Source: Actinomycetes bacterium
GTDB taxonomy: Bacteria > Actinomycetota > Acidimicrobiia > Acidimicrobiales > RAAP-2
Direction: 5' to 3'
Length of the DNA stretch: 8,739 nucleotides
Assembly: GCA_021807965.1 (NCBI GenBank)
Contig: JAKBCI010000050.1
Location: 1 to 8,739 of the forward strand
Each line of letters begins with the position of its first letter. Positions within the stretch are counted from its first letter, which is position 1. Position numbers and translations under genes: made by a program. Positions 1 to 8,400 of the stretch are shown one piece after another. Under the pieces are notes generated by a model. The model was given only the letters and a program-made list of their open reading frames with translations. It ran no database searches and had not been told where the DNA came from.

Positions 1-1
1 C

Positions 2-478
2 GTGGCGGTCTTCCAGTGGGGCTGGGGCTCCTCGCTGATTCGCGCGGGCACCGGGCCGGTCGAGTCGTTCCTGCCGATCATCATGATCGCGATCCTCTTC
101 GGCCTCTCGATGGACTACCAGGTCTTTCTCGTCTCGCGCATGCACGAGGAGTGGCTGAACACCAATGACAACGAGGAGGCCATCATCCGGGGTCAGGCCA
201 ACACCGGGCGCGTGATCACCGCGGCCGCGTTGATCATGATCTCGGTCTTTCTCTCCTTCGCCTTCGGCGGCCAGCGCATCATCGCGGAGTTCGGCGTGGG
301 CCTCGGCGGCGCGGTCCTGATGGACGCCTTCATCCTGCGCACCGTGCTCGTGCCCAGCCTGATGCACTTCATCGGACGGGCTAACTGGTGGATGCCGCGG
401 TGGCTCGACCGCGTCGTTCCCCACGTGGCCGTCGAGGCGACCGAAGACGAGTTCGCGGTCGACCCGTCACTGGGCTAG
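2..478 (+). CDS. MMPL/RND-family membrane transporter, C-terminal fragment (5' end outside the window)
   Basis: This is the C-terminal 158 residues of an MMPL-family transporter, a proton-driven integral membrane exporter related to RND pumps; known members move lipids, drugs or other hydrophobic compounds. The first visible codon is a GTG, but the frame is open to the left edge and family members are usually 700-1000 residues, so the gene is cut by the window. The segment LFGLSMDYQVFLVSRMHEEW (visible residues 32-51) is the family hallmark. The Asp-Tyr pair at 38-39 lies in a transmembrane helix and matches the second proton-relay Asp-Tyr pair known from MmpL3. Two more hydrophobic helices follow (about 70-90 and 97-123), then a short cytoplasmic-type tail with WWMPRWLDR and an acidic end. 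It converges on the TetR gene, whose stop codon begins 7 bases beyond this TAG. Substrate cannot be told from this part. Family assignment is firm. Confidence 0.93.
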   Translation: MAVFQWGWGSSLIRAGTGPVESFLPIIMIAILFGLSMDYQVFLVSRMHEEWLNTNDNEEAIIRGQANTGRVITAAALIMISVFLSFAFGGQRIIAEFGVGLGGAVLMDAFILRTVLVPSLMHFIGRANWWMPRWLDRVVPHVAVEATEDEFAVDPSLG

Positions 479-485
479 TCGCGAT

Positions 486-1139
486 TCAGTGGGCGTCACG
501 TGCGCCCGCGACCACGCGAAGGCAGAAGTCGGCGATCGTCTCGGGCGTGACGTTGATCCCCGTGCGCGAGGGGATCGCCGCCTGACCAACGGACGCGGCC
601 CAGAAGAACGAGACGAGCATCCCGGCGTCGGCCGCGTCGTCGATCCAGCCGAGCGCCTGGGCGTCGGACATCACCGCCACCCACCGGGCGTACTGCCCAT
701 CGAGCATGTCGAGAAACGCGCGCCGCGTTTGCGCGTCCGCCCAGATGTCGATGAGCATCCGCATGATGCCGATCTGGGTGTCGAAGCCGCCGAGTCGCCA
801 CGCGGCCTCGACGTCGTCGTGCAGCGCCGCGCGGAATCCGGCCTCGTCACGCGCGGCGATCGCGGCGCACGCCCGGTTAAAGAACGTCGGCAGTTCGGCG
901 GTCATCGCGAAGTAGTTGGCCAGCTGCGCCTCGGCGATCACCTGCTCACGTGACGCGAAGTGGTAGTAGATCGTCGGAATACCCACGCTCGCACGTTCCG
1001 AGAGATCAGCAACGCGAAAGGCGACGCTGTCGACCTCGCGAACCAGTTGCGCCGCGACCTCGACGATGTGCTGCTTGGTGAGCGACACGCGCTGCTTGGT
1101 GAGCGAGCGTGAATCGAGACGACGGGCTGGTAGTTGCAC
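486..1139 (-). CDS. TetR/AcrR-family transcriptional regulator
   Basis: A 217-residue one-domain-plus-ligand-pocket repressor, the usual size for the TetR family, acting in the cytoplasm as a dimer. The N-terminal DNA-binding helix-turn-helix runs over about residues 24-65. Its recognition part, ASVGIPTIYYHFASREQVI (residues 50-68), is the canonical TetR signature. The remaining residues form a mostly helical, ligand-type domain that does not reveal the inducer. The start used is the GTG at 1139. A second in-frame GTG at 1088 (residue 18) would also keep the whole helix-turn-helix, and no clear Shine-Dalgarno sequence supports either. The N-terminus carries a duplicated SLTKQ (residues 12-16 and 19-23). 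An operator-like dyad lies 8-25 bases upstream, so autoregulation is plausible. The tail-to-tail MMPL exporter is the obvious candidate target, but this is inference from position. Family assignment is firm; the exact start is not. Confidence 0.93.
   Translation of the reverse strand: MQLPARRLDSRSLTKQRVSLTKQHIVEVAAQLVREVDSVAFRVADLSERASVGIPTIYYHFASREQVIAEAQLANYFAMTAELPTFFNRACAAIAARDEAGFRAALHDDVEAAWRLGGFDTQIGIMRMLIDIWADAQTRRAFLDMLDGQYARWVAVMSDAQALGWIDDAADAGMLVSFFWAASVGQAAIPSRTGINVTPETIADFCLRVVAGARDAH
489..509 (+). terminator. weak hairpin just after the MMPL stop codon, possible terminator
   Basis: Eleven bases past the MMPL stop, a 7-bp stem (489-495 with 503-509, one G-T pair) encloses a 7-base loop. 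It lies inside the last codons of the convergent TetR gene. No T-run follows, so it would be a non-canonical terminator at best. In DNA this GC-rich, a stem of this size can occur by chance. Confidence 0.25.
1070..1106 (-). repeat. 16-bp direct repeat with 21-bp period at the N-terminus of the TetR gene
   Basis: The 16-mer gctgcttggtgagcga (as read on the + strand) occurs at 1070-1085 and again, identical, at 1091-1106. The period of 21 bases is exactly seven codons, so the reading frame is kept and the protein gains a second copy of SLTKQ ahead of the helix-turn-helix. This looks like a small tandem duplication. If the real start is the GTG at 1088, which lies between the two copies, only the inner copy is translated. 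Confidence 0.85.
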
Positions 1140-1146
1140 GGACCGA

Positions 1147-1164
1147 GACTAGAACTGGTCAGTC
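1147..1164. promoter_or_regulatory. candidate TetR operator upstream of the TetR gene
   Basis: The 18-base stretch gactagaactggtcagtc has outer arms GACT and AGTC that are exact reverse complements. It also contains the inner dyad ACTG-GT-CAGT (1154-1163). It sits 8-25 bases before the TetR GTG, where an autoregulatory operator is expected. The form, a short interrupted dyad rich in GAAC/GGTC, resembles sites bound by TetR-family proteins. No convincing -35/-10 pair could be assigned. The call rests on symmetry and position only. Confidence 0.4.
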
Positions 1165-1191
1165 ACATGCACACGGCGACCGCCCTGTATC

Positions 1192-1205
1192 ACATTTCTA
1201 AATGT
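1192..1205. promoter_or_regulatory. AT-rich perfect inverted repeat between the oxidoreductase and TetR genes
   Basis: ACATTT-CT-AAATGT is a perfect 6+6 inverted repeat with a 2-base centre, in a short AT-rich island within GC-rich DNA. Its last base overlaps the TAA stop of the oxidoreductase gene (1205-1207), and it lies about 53 bases upstream of the TetR start. It could be a second protein-binding site, part of the TetR promoter region, or a weak stem at the end of the oxidoreductase transcript. Symmetry is seen directly; function is unknown. Confidence 0.35.
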
Positions 1206-2437
1206 TATTCGGGTATGGGACTGACACCGTGCGACTGGAGAAGCGCCGTGGCGGCGCGTCGACCGCTCACGAGCGCCCCCTGAATGGACGGGGTCTGGCA
1301 GTAGTCCCCCGCGACGAACACGTCGCCCCAGCACGACGGCCTCGACAGCGAGAGGGGCGCCGGTGCGGCCGCCAGTGCCCGCGCGACGACCGTGCGCTCC
1401 AGAAGGGTGACGTCAGCGCGATCGAGATCGTAGAGGCGCGCCACGTCGTCGCGAACGGCGCCGTCCGCGTCGCCGCCGTGTTCACCGTTCGCCGCGGCTA
1501 CGAGAAGCGATCGCCCGCGGGGCGCTCGTTCGGATGCGACCGCGGCGACGTCGAGCGCGCTCGTGAGAAACCGTCGCTCGAGATCGAGCCGCAGCCGGCC
1601 GCCACCGTGGACCGCGGGAGCGTCGAACCACCACGAAGTCTGGGCGCGCGACGGCACCGGCGCCACCCCGACCAGCTCTCGAGCTCGCCAGGGATCGGTC
1701 GCCACGAGCACGTGGCGACACGGATACGTCGCGACGTCGGTCGCGACCCGATCGGCCCGAACGGCTCGAACCGGCTCACCGAGGTGCACGATCGTTGCGC
1801 GCAGTCGCGACGCCAACGCGCGCGGCAGGGCGACCACCCCCGTCGGGTACGTGCCGGGGCAACCACGCACGAAGCTGCGCAACACGAACTGCACGTAGCG
1901 CCACGACGTCACGAGCTCATCGTCGAGCAACGTGCCGCGCAGGAACGGTTGAACCACGTCGGCGACGAACGCCGCGGAGATGCCACGCCGTTCGAGCGCC
2001 TCGGCGCTCGAACGATCCCCGCCGCGTCGAATCGAGGACGCGGGGCGCCACGCGCACGCGGCGAGCAGACCCGCGAATCGCGCGAGGTCGAGGCGAGACT
2101 GGCGACTCGCGCTCAGTCCCGCGAGTGCCGCTCGCAGGTCCACCCGAGGATCGACCACGTCGAAGCCGCCGGGACCGACGTAGCGCAGCGCCGACTCGAA
2201 GCGTCGGTGGTCGAGATCGACGCCAACGCCCGTCGCGACGAGCTCGGGGTAGGCGGCGTTGACCACCTGGAAACCCACGTCGAGCACGTAGCCGTCGAGC
2301 ACTCGCGAGGCCAGGCGTCCGCCGACCTCGGGCGCGGCGTCGAACAGGCGAACCGACTGACCGGCGCCCTCGAGCACCTGGGCCGCGCGCAGCCCCGCGA
2401 GACCGGCGCCCACCACGACAACGTCGACCGGCTCCAC
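1205..2437 (-). CDS. FAD-dependent oxidoreductase (amine oxidase/phytoene desaturase-like)
   Basis: A 410-residue flavoprotein with an N-terminal Rossmann fold: VDVVVVGAGLAGLRAA carries the GxGxxG dinucleotide motif at residues 10-15. An acidic residue closes the second strand (D33), and GGR follows at 39-41. DVGFQVVNAAYPE, PFLRGTLLDDEL and a TYPTGVVALPRALASRL segment match a bacterial NAD(P)/FAD oxidoreductase group related to protoporphyrinogen oxidase and phytoene desaturase. The C-terminal FAD-binding segment is VFVAGDYCQTPSIQGALVSG (residues 373-392), with D378 and G387 in the usual places. The substrate cannot be predicted. GTG at 2437 was chosen because it puts the nucleotide-binding motif ten residues from the start, as is usual. 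An in-frame TTG at 2470 would begin in the loop of the hairpin at 2456-2484. No clear ribosome binding site is visible. It lies downstream of the giant surface-protein gene on the same strand. Confidence 0.85.
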   Translation of the reverse strand: MEPVDVVVVGAGLAGLRAAQVLEGAGQSVRLFDAAPEVGGRLASRVLDGYVLDVGFQVVNAAYPELVATGVGVDLDHRRFESALRYVGPGGFDVVDPRVDLRAALAGLSASRQSRLDLARFAGLLAACAWRPASSIRRGGDRSSAEALERRGISAAFVADVVQPFLRGTLLDDELVTSWRYVQFVLRSFVRGCPGTYPTGVVALPRALASRLRATIVHLGEPVRAVRADRVATDVATYPCRHVLVATDPWRARELVGVAPVPSRAQTSWWFDAPAVHGGGRLRLDLERRFLTSALDVAAVASERAPRGRSLLVAAANGEHGGDADGAVRDDVARLYDLDRADVTLLERTVVARALAAAPAPLSLSRPSCWGDVFVAGDYCQTPSIQGALVSGRRAATALLQSHGVSPIPE

Positions 2438-2455
2438 CGGCCCATGGTATCGGTG

Positions 2456-2484
2456 CCGCCGGCCGCCCAACGGGCGACCGGCGG
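2456..2484 (-). terminator. 13-bp GC-rich hairpin after the giant gene, probable terminator
   Basis: Arms 2456-2468 and 2472-2484 pair over 13 positions with one mismatch (2463/2477) around a 3-base loop (2469-2471). The hairpin starts 7 bases past the TAA of the giant gene (2492-2494) and ends 18 bases before the GTG of the oxidoreductase. This is the strongest inverted repeat I saw outside coding sequence. No T-run follows on the - strand, so it is a GC-rich hairpin without a U-tract, a type reported in high-GC bacteria. It could instead protect the 3' end of the long mRNA or limit read-through into the oxidoreductase gene. Confidence 0.6.
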
Positions 2485-2491
2485 TTCCGAC

Positions 2492-5400
2492 TTACTGTCT
2501 CGTCGTGATGACCCGCGCGAAGGTGGCGCGAGCGCTCGTCACGACGCGCAGCGTCACGTGGACGCTCACCCGACTGAGCAAGAAGGCTCGCGCGGCGAGC
2601 GCGCGGGCCCGAGCGAGCGCCGCGTTGTGGAAGGCGAAGCCCTGGATCGTGACCGAGGCGCCGCGGACCAGCCGGTGCGCGAGCGCGGCGAGCGCCGCGC
2701 GCATCGCCGGCGTGAGAACCCGGTTCGCGTTCGCGAAGTGCAGGGTCAGCACCGCCGGGATCGGGTGGGCGACGACGCGCGCCTTGAAGGTGAAGGTCGT
2801 CGGCGCCGAGCTCGTCGAGGCGTAGGTGGCGTCGGCGGCCTTGGTCGCGACCACCACGCAGGTGCCCGCGCCCGACGCGGTGAGCGTCGAGGCGCTGATC
2901 GAGCAGCCCGTGGCCGTGCCGCCGGTCACGGCGAAGGTCACCGCGCCCGAGCCCGAGCCGCCGGCGCTCGTCATCGTCACGGACTGACCGACGTAGGCGC
3001 TGGCCGGGGCGACCGACAGCGCCGACTGGACGAGCGGGCTCGCGGTGGCGACGACGAAGACGGGGTCGTTGCTGAAGTTGATCGTCACCGAGTCGTTCGA
3101 CGTGGCGACGCCGACGCCGGTCAGGCCGTTCGCCGTGACCACGTAGACGACGTCACCGGTGACGATGCTCGGGTCGCTCACCGTCAAGGTGAGCGGCACC
3201 GCCGACGCCGGGGTCGCGCCACCGGCCGTCTGCCAGGAGATCGCGAGCGCCACGATGAACGAGCCACCGGCGGGAACCTGGGACTTGAGCGACGTGGTGG
3301 TCGTGACCGGGTAGAGGCTCACCGTCGTGCCCGCCGGCAGCGAGCTCGCCGGCACGGTCAACTCGAAGATCGAGGCGCCCGAGACGAGCAGGACCGAGGT
3401 CGCCGTGGTGCCCACCACCGTCGACTGGGGCGTGCCGAGGTCACTCGGCGCGATCCCCGAGGGCGGCGGCGCCGGCGTCGAGGTCGTGCCGGTGCCCGAG
3501 GTCGTCGTGCCGGTGCCGGTGCCGGTACCGGTACCCGGACCCGAGCCGCCGCCGGTCGACGACGAGATCCCGCCGACCACCACGACCGAGGTCGGGTTCG
3601 TCGCCGTCGGGTTCTCCGACGTCGCGATCGAGAAGTCCGTCGCCGGGTACTGGCCCGGGATGATCGGGTTGGTCGCGGTCACGGTGAAGCTCGCGATTGT
3701 CGAGGCGGGCAGCGAGCAGCCGGCGGGCAGGGTGAAGTAGAGCGTATTCGACGTGAAGGACGCGCTCGCGGTCGTGCAGCCGACGAAGCCGGTCGTGAAG
3801 GTGACCGTCGTCGGGTTCGCGATCACGAAGCCTGGCGCGAAGACCGCCTTCACCCAGTCCGAGGCGACGAGCTGGCCCGTCGGCGACGAGGTGAAGCCGA
3901 GGGTCCACAGCGTCGCCGTGTTGGACGAGTTCGAGTAGCCCACGAAGGTCACCGACGAGGGCGAGACGCCCCCGGGCACGAGCGGCGCCGTCGCGGACCC
4001 GTCGACCGAGCTCGGCGAGACTGGGGTCGCCTCTTCACTCGTGTAGAGCGAGAAGGCGCTCGCGAGCGGCTGCTCGGTGACCGGCGGGTTGGTCGCGACG
4101 ACGTTCACGCTGCCCGTCGCGCCGTTGGCGAGTGAGCAGCCGGCGGGCAGCGTGACCGTGACGACCATGCCACTGATCACGACGTCCGTGCTGCTCAGCG
4201 CACAGGTCGCGCCAAAGCCGGTCAGCGAGACGGCCGAGGCCGGACCCAAGATGAACGGCGAGGGCGTCATCGTCGGGAAGGTGACGGTGATGGTGTCGCC
4301 GGGCTGCAGTCCGCCGACCACCGGCGACGCGTTCTCGGTCGTAAAGCTTGCGCTCCAGGTCGTCGTCTGGTTGCCGCCGTAGTTCAGGGCGCTAAAGGCG
4401 ACGCTCTGGGCCGCGGTGCCCGAGCGAATGAGCGTCGAGACGCTCGACGGGTGGGCCGGTCCCGGGTTCTCCGAGGTGAACAGGTAGAACCCGCTCGCCG
4501 CGTAGGGCGACGCGGCGTAGACCGGGTACGGCGGGTTGGTGAGGGTGATCGCGATCGACCCGCCGGTGCCCGCCACGCCAGGTGAGCCGTAGGCGCAGTT
4601 CGCGGGCAGGGTGACCGTGACCACGGTCGCCGGGGAGCCGTTGTAGGAACTGGTGACCATCACGTCACTCGCGGGGATCACGCAGGACCCACCAAAACCA
4701 GTCAGGGTCACCGCCGGCGAGGCCGACGCCACCAGAGTCGCCGGGAAGACGGCCGTGATCGTGTCGCTCGCGACGAGACTGCCCGTCGAGCTCGTAGCGA
4801 AGCTAAAGGTCCACGGCGCCGTCTGGTTGGCGCGCGTGTTCGTCGCGACGAGGGTCCCCGCCATCACCGATCCGCTGGAGGTGAGGGGTTGGGCGCTCAC
4901 CGATGCGGCAATCGGATCCTCCGAGGTGAAGACCGCGTAGGCCCCCGCGCCCGGCTGCTCGGTGACCGGCGGGTTCACGACCGAGATCGTGACCGTCGCC
5001 TGCTGACCAGTCGCGAGGGTGCAGCCCGCGGGCAGGGTCAGGGTTACTTGACTCCCGGCAATCGAGATGTCTCCCGGGACCAACGTGCACGACGTGTTGC
5101 CCACCTTCAACGTTGGGCCCGCCAGTGCGGTAAAGGTGGACGGGAACGTCACCGTCACCGTGTCACCGGGCACGAGCTCGCCCCCGAAGGGCGGCTGCGC
5201 GCCGACCGTCGAGGCGCTGAACTGCACCGTCCAGGTGGCGGTTTGGTTGCCGAGGTAGGTCGACGCGGCAAAGCTTGCGCCAGTCACCGAAGAACCCGAC
5301 GGCACGATCGGGTGCACGGCTAGCGGCGAGACGGGCGTCGTCGGGTCTTCGGTCGTCACGACCGTGAATTGCGTCGGCTGGTACGTCGTCGTCACGGGCG

Positions 5401-8400
5401 GGTTGATGGCCTGAACGCTCAGGCCCGCCTGGATGCCGTAGCCGAGCGAGCAGCCCGACGGCAGCGTCACCGTCAGCGCGCCGGTGGCGGCGTCGTAGGC
5501 GCCGAGCGTCGGCACGCAGCCGACGAAGCCCGACGTGAAGTTGATCGTCGGGTACGTCGCGATCTGGAAGTCGCCGATCGGGAACGTGGCCGTGACAACG
5601 TCACCGGCGCGCAGCGCGCCGCCGGTCGAGGGCGGCGTCCCGCTCGCCGAGGCGACGAAGCCGACGGTCCAGTTCGTTGTCTGGTTGCCGGCGTAGGTGC
5701 CCGCGCTGTAGTTCACGTCCGAGACGATTGTTCCCGTCGGCTTGATAATGACGTTGCTCGCGGGTGAGCCAGTGGGCGACGGATCTTCCGACGTCGTCAC
5801 GGTGAAGCCCGAACCCGGGTACGAGCCCGCGAGCGGGTTGGTGATGCCGCTCAGGGTGATCGAGCCGCCGCTCGCGCCCATCAAGTCACAGGTACTTGGC
5901 CCAAAGATCGTCATAGTAATCGTCTGACCGCTCGCGTGCGCCACGCCGGAGCACGACGCCGCGAATCCAGTGAGGCTGACCACGCTCGCGCTCGGCGAGA
6001 CCTGGAACGGCGAGGGGAAAGTGATGGTGACCGTGTCGCCGTTGTAGAGCGAGCCGCTGTTCGTCGGGGTGAAACCGACCGTCCAGTTCTCGGTCGCGTT
6101 GGCGTAGTTAGTAGCGCCTGCAAAGGTGACCCCGGTAACCGGACCCGAGCCCGACGGCGTGCTTGAGGGAATCGCTACCGCACCTGCGCCGGGGTCCTCC
6201 GACGTCGCGACCGTCATTACGTAAGGCGCGAACGTGGCCGTCGCCGGCGGGTTTCGATCAACTTCAACAGACAACTCGCCGGCCGCGCCCGCGGGAAGGC
6301 TGCACAAAGCGGGCAGCGTTGCAACGACGCTCTGCCCGTTCACCACACCGCTCGAGAGGCTCGAGCATCCCAAGCCGGTAAATCCACTGCCGGGTACGAC
6401 GTTCACCAGCGTCGCTCCAGGCGGTAGCACGAACCCTTCAGGGAACGTCACCGTGACCGTGTCGCCGGGCTCGAGCGCGCCGCCGTAGGGCGGAACGGGC
6501 ACCGACGGCGATGACGTCGTAAATTGAACGTACCACGCCGCAGGTTGATTCGCGACCTGCGACGGGAAAGCAGCCGTAAATACGTTCGACACGGCGGTAC
6601 CCGACGGTACGAGGGGCGACACCGTACCGGGCGACACCGGGCTCGCGGAGTCAACCGACGTCTCTACGGCGAACTGGACCGCGCTGTACAGGTCGGTCAC
6701 GGGCGGGTTGGTGAGCAGCACCGTGACCGTGCCGTGCTGTCCGCCCGTCAGGGCGCAGCCCGTCGGTACCGTCACGGTCAACGTCTCGCCGGCCGGGGTC
6801 ACCGACTGCGTCGCGCAGGCGAGGCCACCGGTGAAGCCGCTCGCGAACTCGACCGACGTCGGCGAGGCGAGGATGAAGCCAGTGGGGAACGTCATCGTGA
6901 TGGTGTCACCGCCGGCGAGGCTGGCGGGCAGTGACGGCGTGAAGCCGACGGTCCAGGTCGTCGTCTGGTTGCCCGCGTAGGTGAGGGCCCGGAACGAGAC
7001 CGCCGAGACCGACGTGCCCGACGAGGAGGTGGAACTCGGCGCACTTGTCGCCGCCACCGGGGTCGGGTCCTCGGACGTCTTCACCGCGAAGCCGCTCAGC
7101 GTCCCCGTCGGCGGGTTGGTGACGTTCAGCGTCAGGGTGGCCCCCGTATTGGCGCCAAGGGAGCAGCCCCCCGGCACCGTGATCGTCACGACGGTTCCGG
7201 CCGCGGTCGCCATTGGATTGGTGCACGACCCGGTGAAGCCAGTAGCGAGCGTGACCGCCGGCGACGCGCTGATGCCGGTGCCGCTCGGGAAGTCGACGGT
7301 GATCGTGTCGCCGGGCTCGAGTGCCCCGCCGTAGGCCGGCGGAGCCCCGACGGCCGACGTCGTGAAGCCAACCGTCCACGTGGCGGCCGTGTTTCCCGTC
7401 AGCGAACTGCCCACGAACGTCACGTTGCTTACGCTCGAGCCCGAGGCCACGAGCGCCGCGACGTTCGTCGGACTGGCCGGCGTTGGGTCCTCAGACGTTG
7501 ACGCGCTGAACTGACCGGGGAAGTACGCGTCGGTGACGGGGGGATTGGTGACCGCGACGTCGAAGGAGACCGTTGAGCTCGTAGCCACCGAGCAGTTGGC
7601 CGGCACGGTGACGACGACCGCCATGCCCATCGCGGTCGGACTGGACGCGCTCGTCGACGGCGCCGTGCACGTAGCGCCACCAAAGCCCGTGACGTTCGAG
7701 ATCGCTGGGTTGGTGAGGTTGAACGCGTACGGGAAGACCGCGGTGATCGTGTCGCCGGCCTTCAGGGCACCCGACGAGGACGTCTGGAACGAGACGGCCC
7801 ACGTGGTCGTCTGGTTCGCGACGTCCAGGGTCGGGGCGAACGTGACGCCGCCCACCGTGTTGCCCGAGCCAGTTATCACCGAGACCGACGTCGGGGAGAC
7901 GACGATCGGGTCCCGTGACGTGTAGATCGTGTACTGGGACGCGGTGAGGGAACTCGCGGCAGTCGCGGGCGGGTTCATCACGACAAAGACAACACTCCCC
8001 GGCACGCCGCCACCGAGCGCGCACCCGAGGGGCAGCGTGATCGTGAGCGTCGTAGCGCTCGGGGTGAAGTTCGTCGCGTTGCATCCGGAGAAGCCCTGGC
8101 CGAAGGTGACGAGGGTGGGCGCCGCCAACGTGAAGGCGGACGGCATGGTCACGGTGATCGTGTTGCCCTGGGTGAGTCCGCCCGCCGAGGACGGCGTGAA
8201 GTCAACGGTCCAGGGCGTCGTCGCGTTGCCGGCGTAAGACTGCGCCGTGAACGACACGCCGGACACTCTTGATCCAGCCTGGCCGACGGTCGCACTGGTC
8301 GTCGTCGTACCCGACACAGTGTTGGGGTCTTCAGAGGTGACCACGTCGATCGTGTAGGAGGCAGCCGCCGGATTCGTCACGCCCGGAATGGTCAATGACG

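Noticed and set aside
465..491. CACTG...CAGTG pair around the MMPL stop codon as a terminator
   Set aside because: Only five base pairs with a 14-base loop and no T-run; too weak to call.
2113..2445. An ATG at 2445 (- strand) as the oxidoreductase start
   Set aside because: It is in a different frame from the FAD-binding motifs; the peptide it opens is Arg/Ser-rich with no family match.
2492..2560. C-terminal sortase signal or membrane anchor in the giant protein
   Set aside because: The last residues (ARATFARVITTRQ) contain neither an LPxTG-like motif nor a hydrophobic helix with a basic tail.
3327..3740. + strand open frames within the giant gene encoding Val/Pro-rich peptides (also around 4077-4382, 6981-7334, 7533-7925, 8388-8711)
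   Set aside because: They recur because the sense-strand modules repeat; they are antisense images of the VTVTLP/GDTITV strands and show no independent coding signs.
1202..4135. A 977-codon open frame on the + strand, antisense to the oxidoreductase and the 3' part of the giant gene
   Set aside because: The translation is Arg/Gly/Ala-rich low-complexity sequence with no recognisable domain. It spans two well-supported genes and the hairpin between them. Long antisense frames are expected in DNA this GC-rich, where stop codons are rare.
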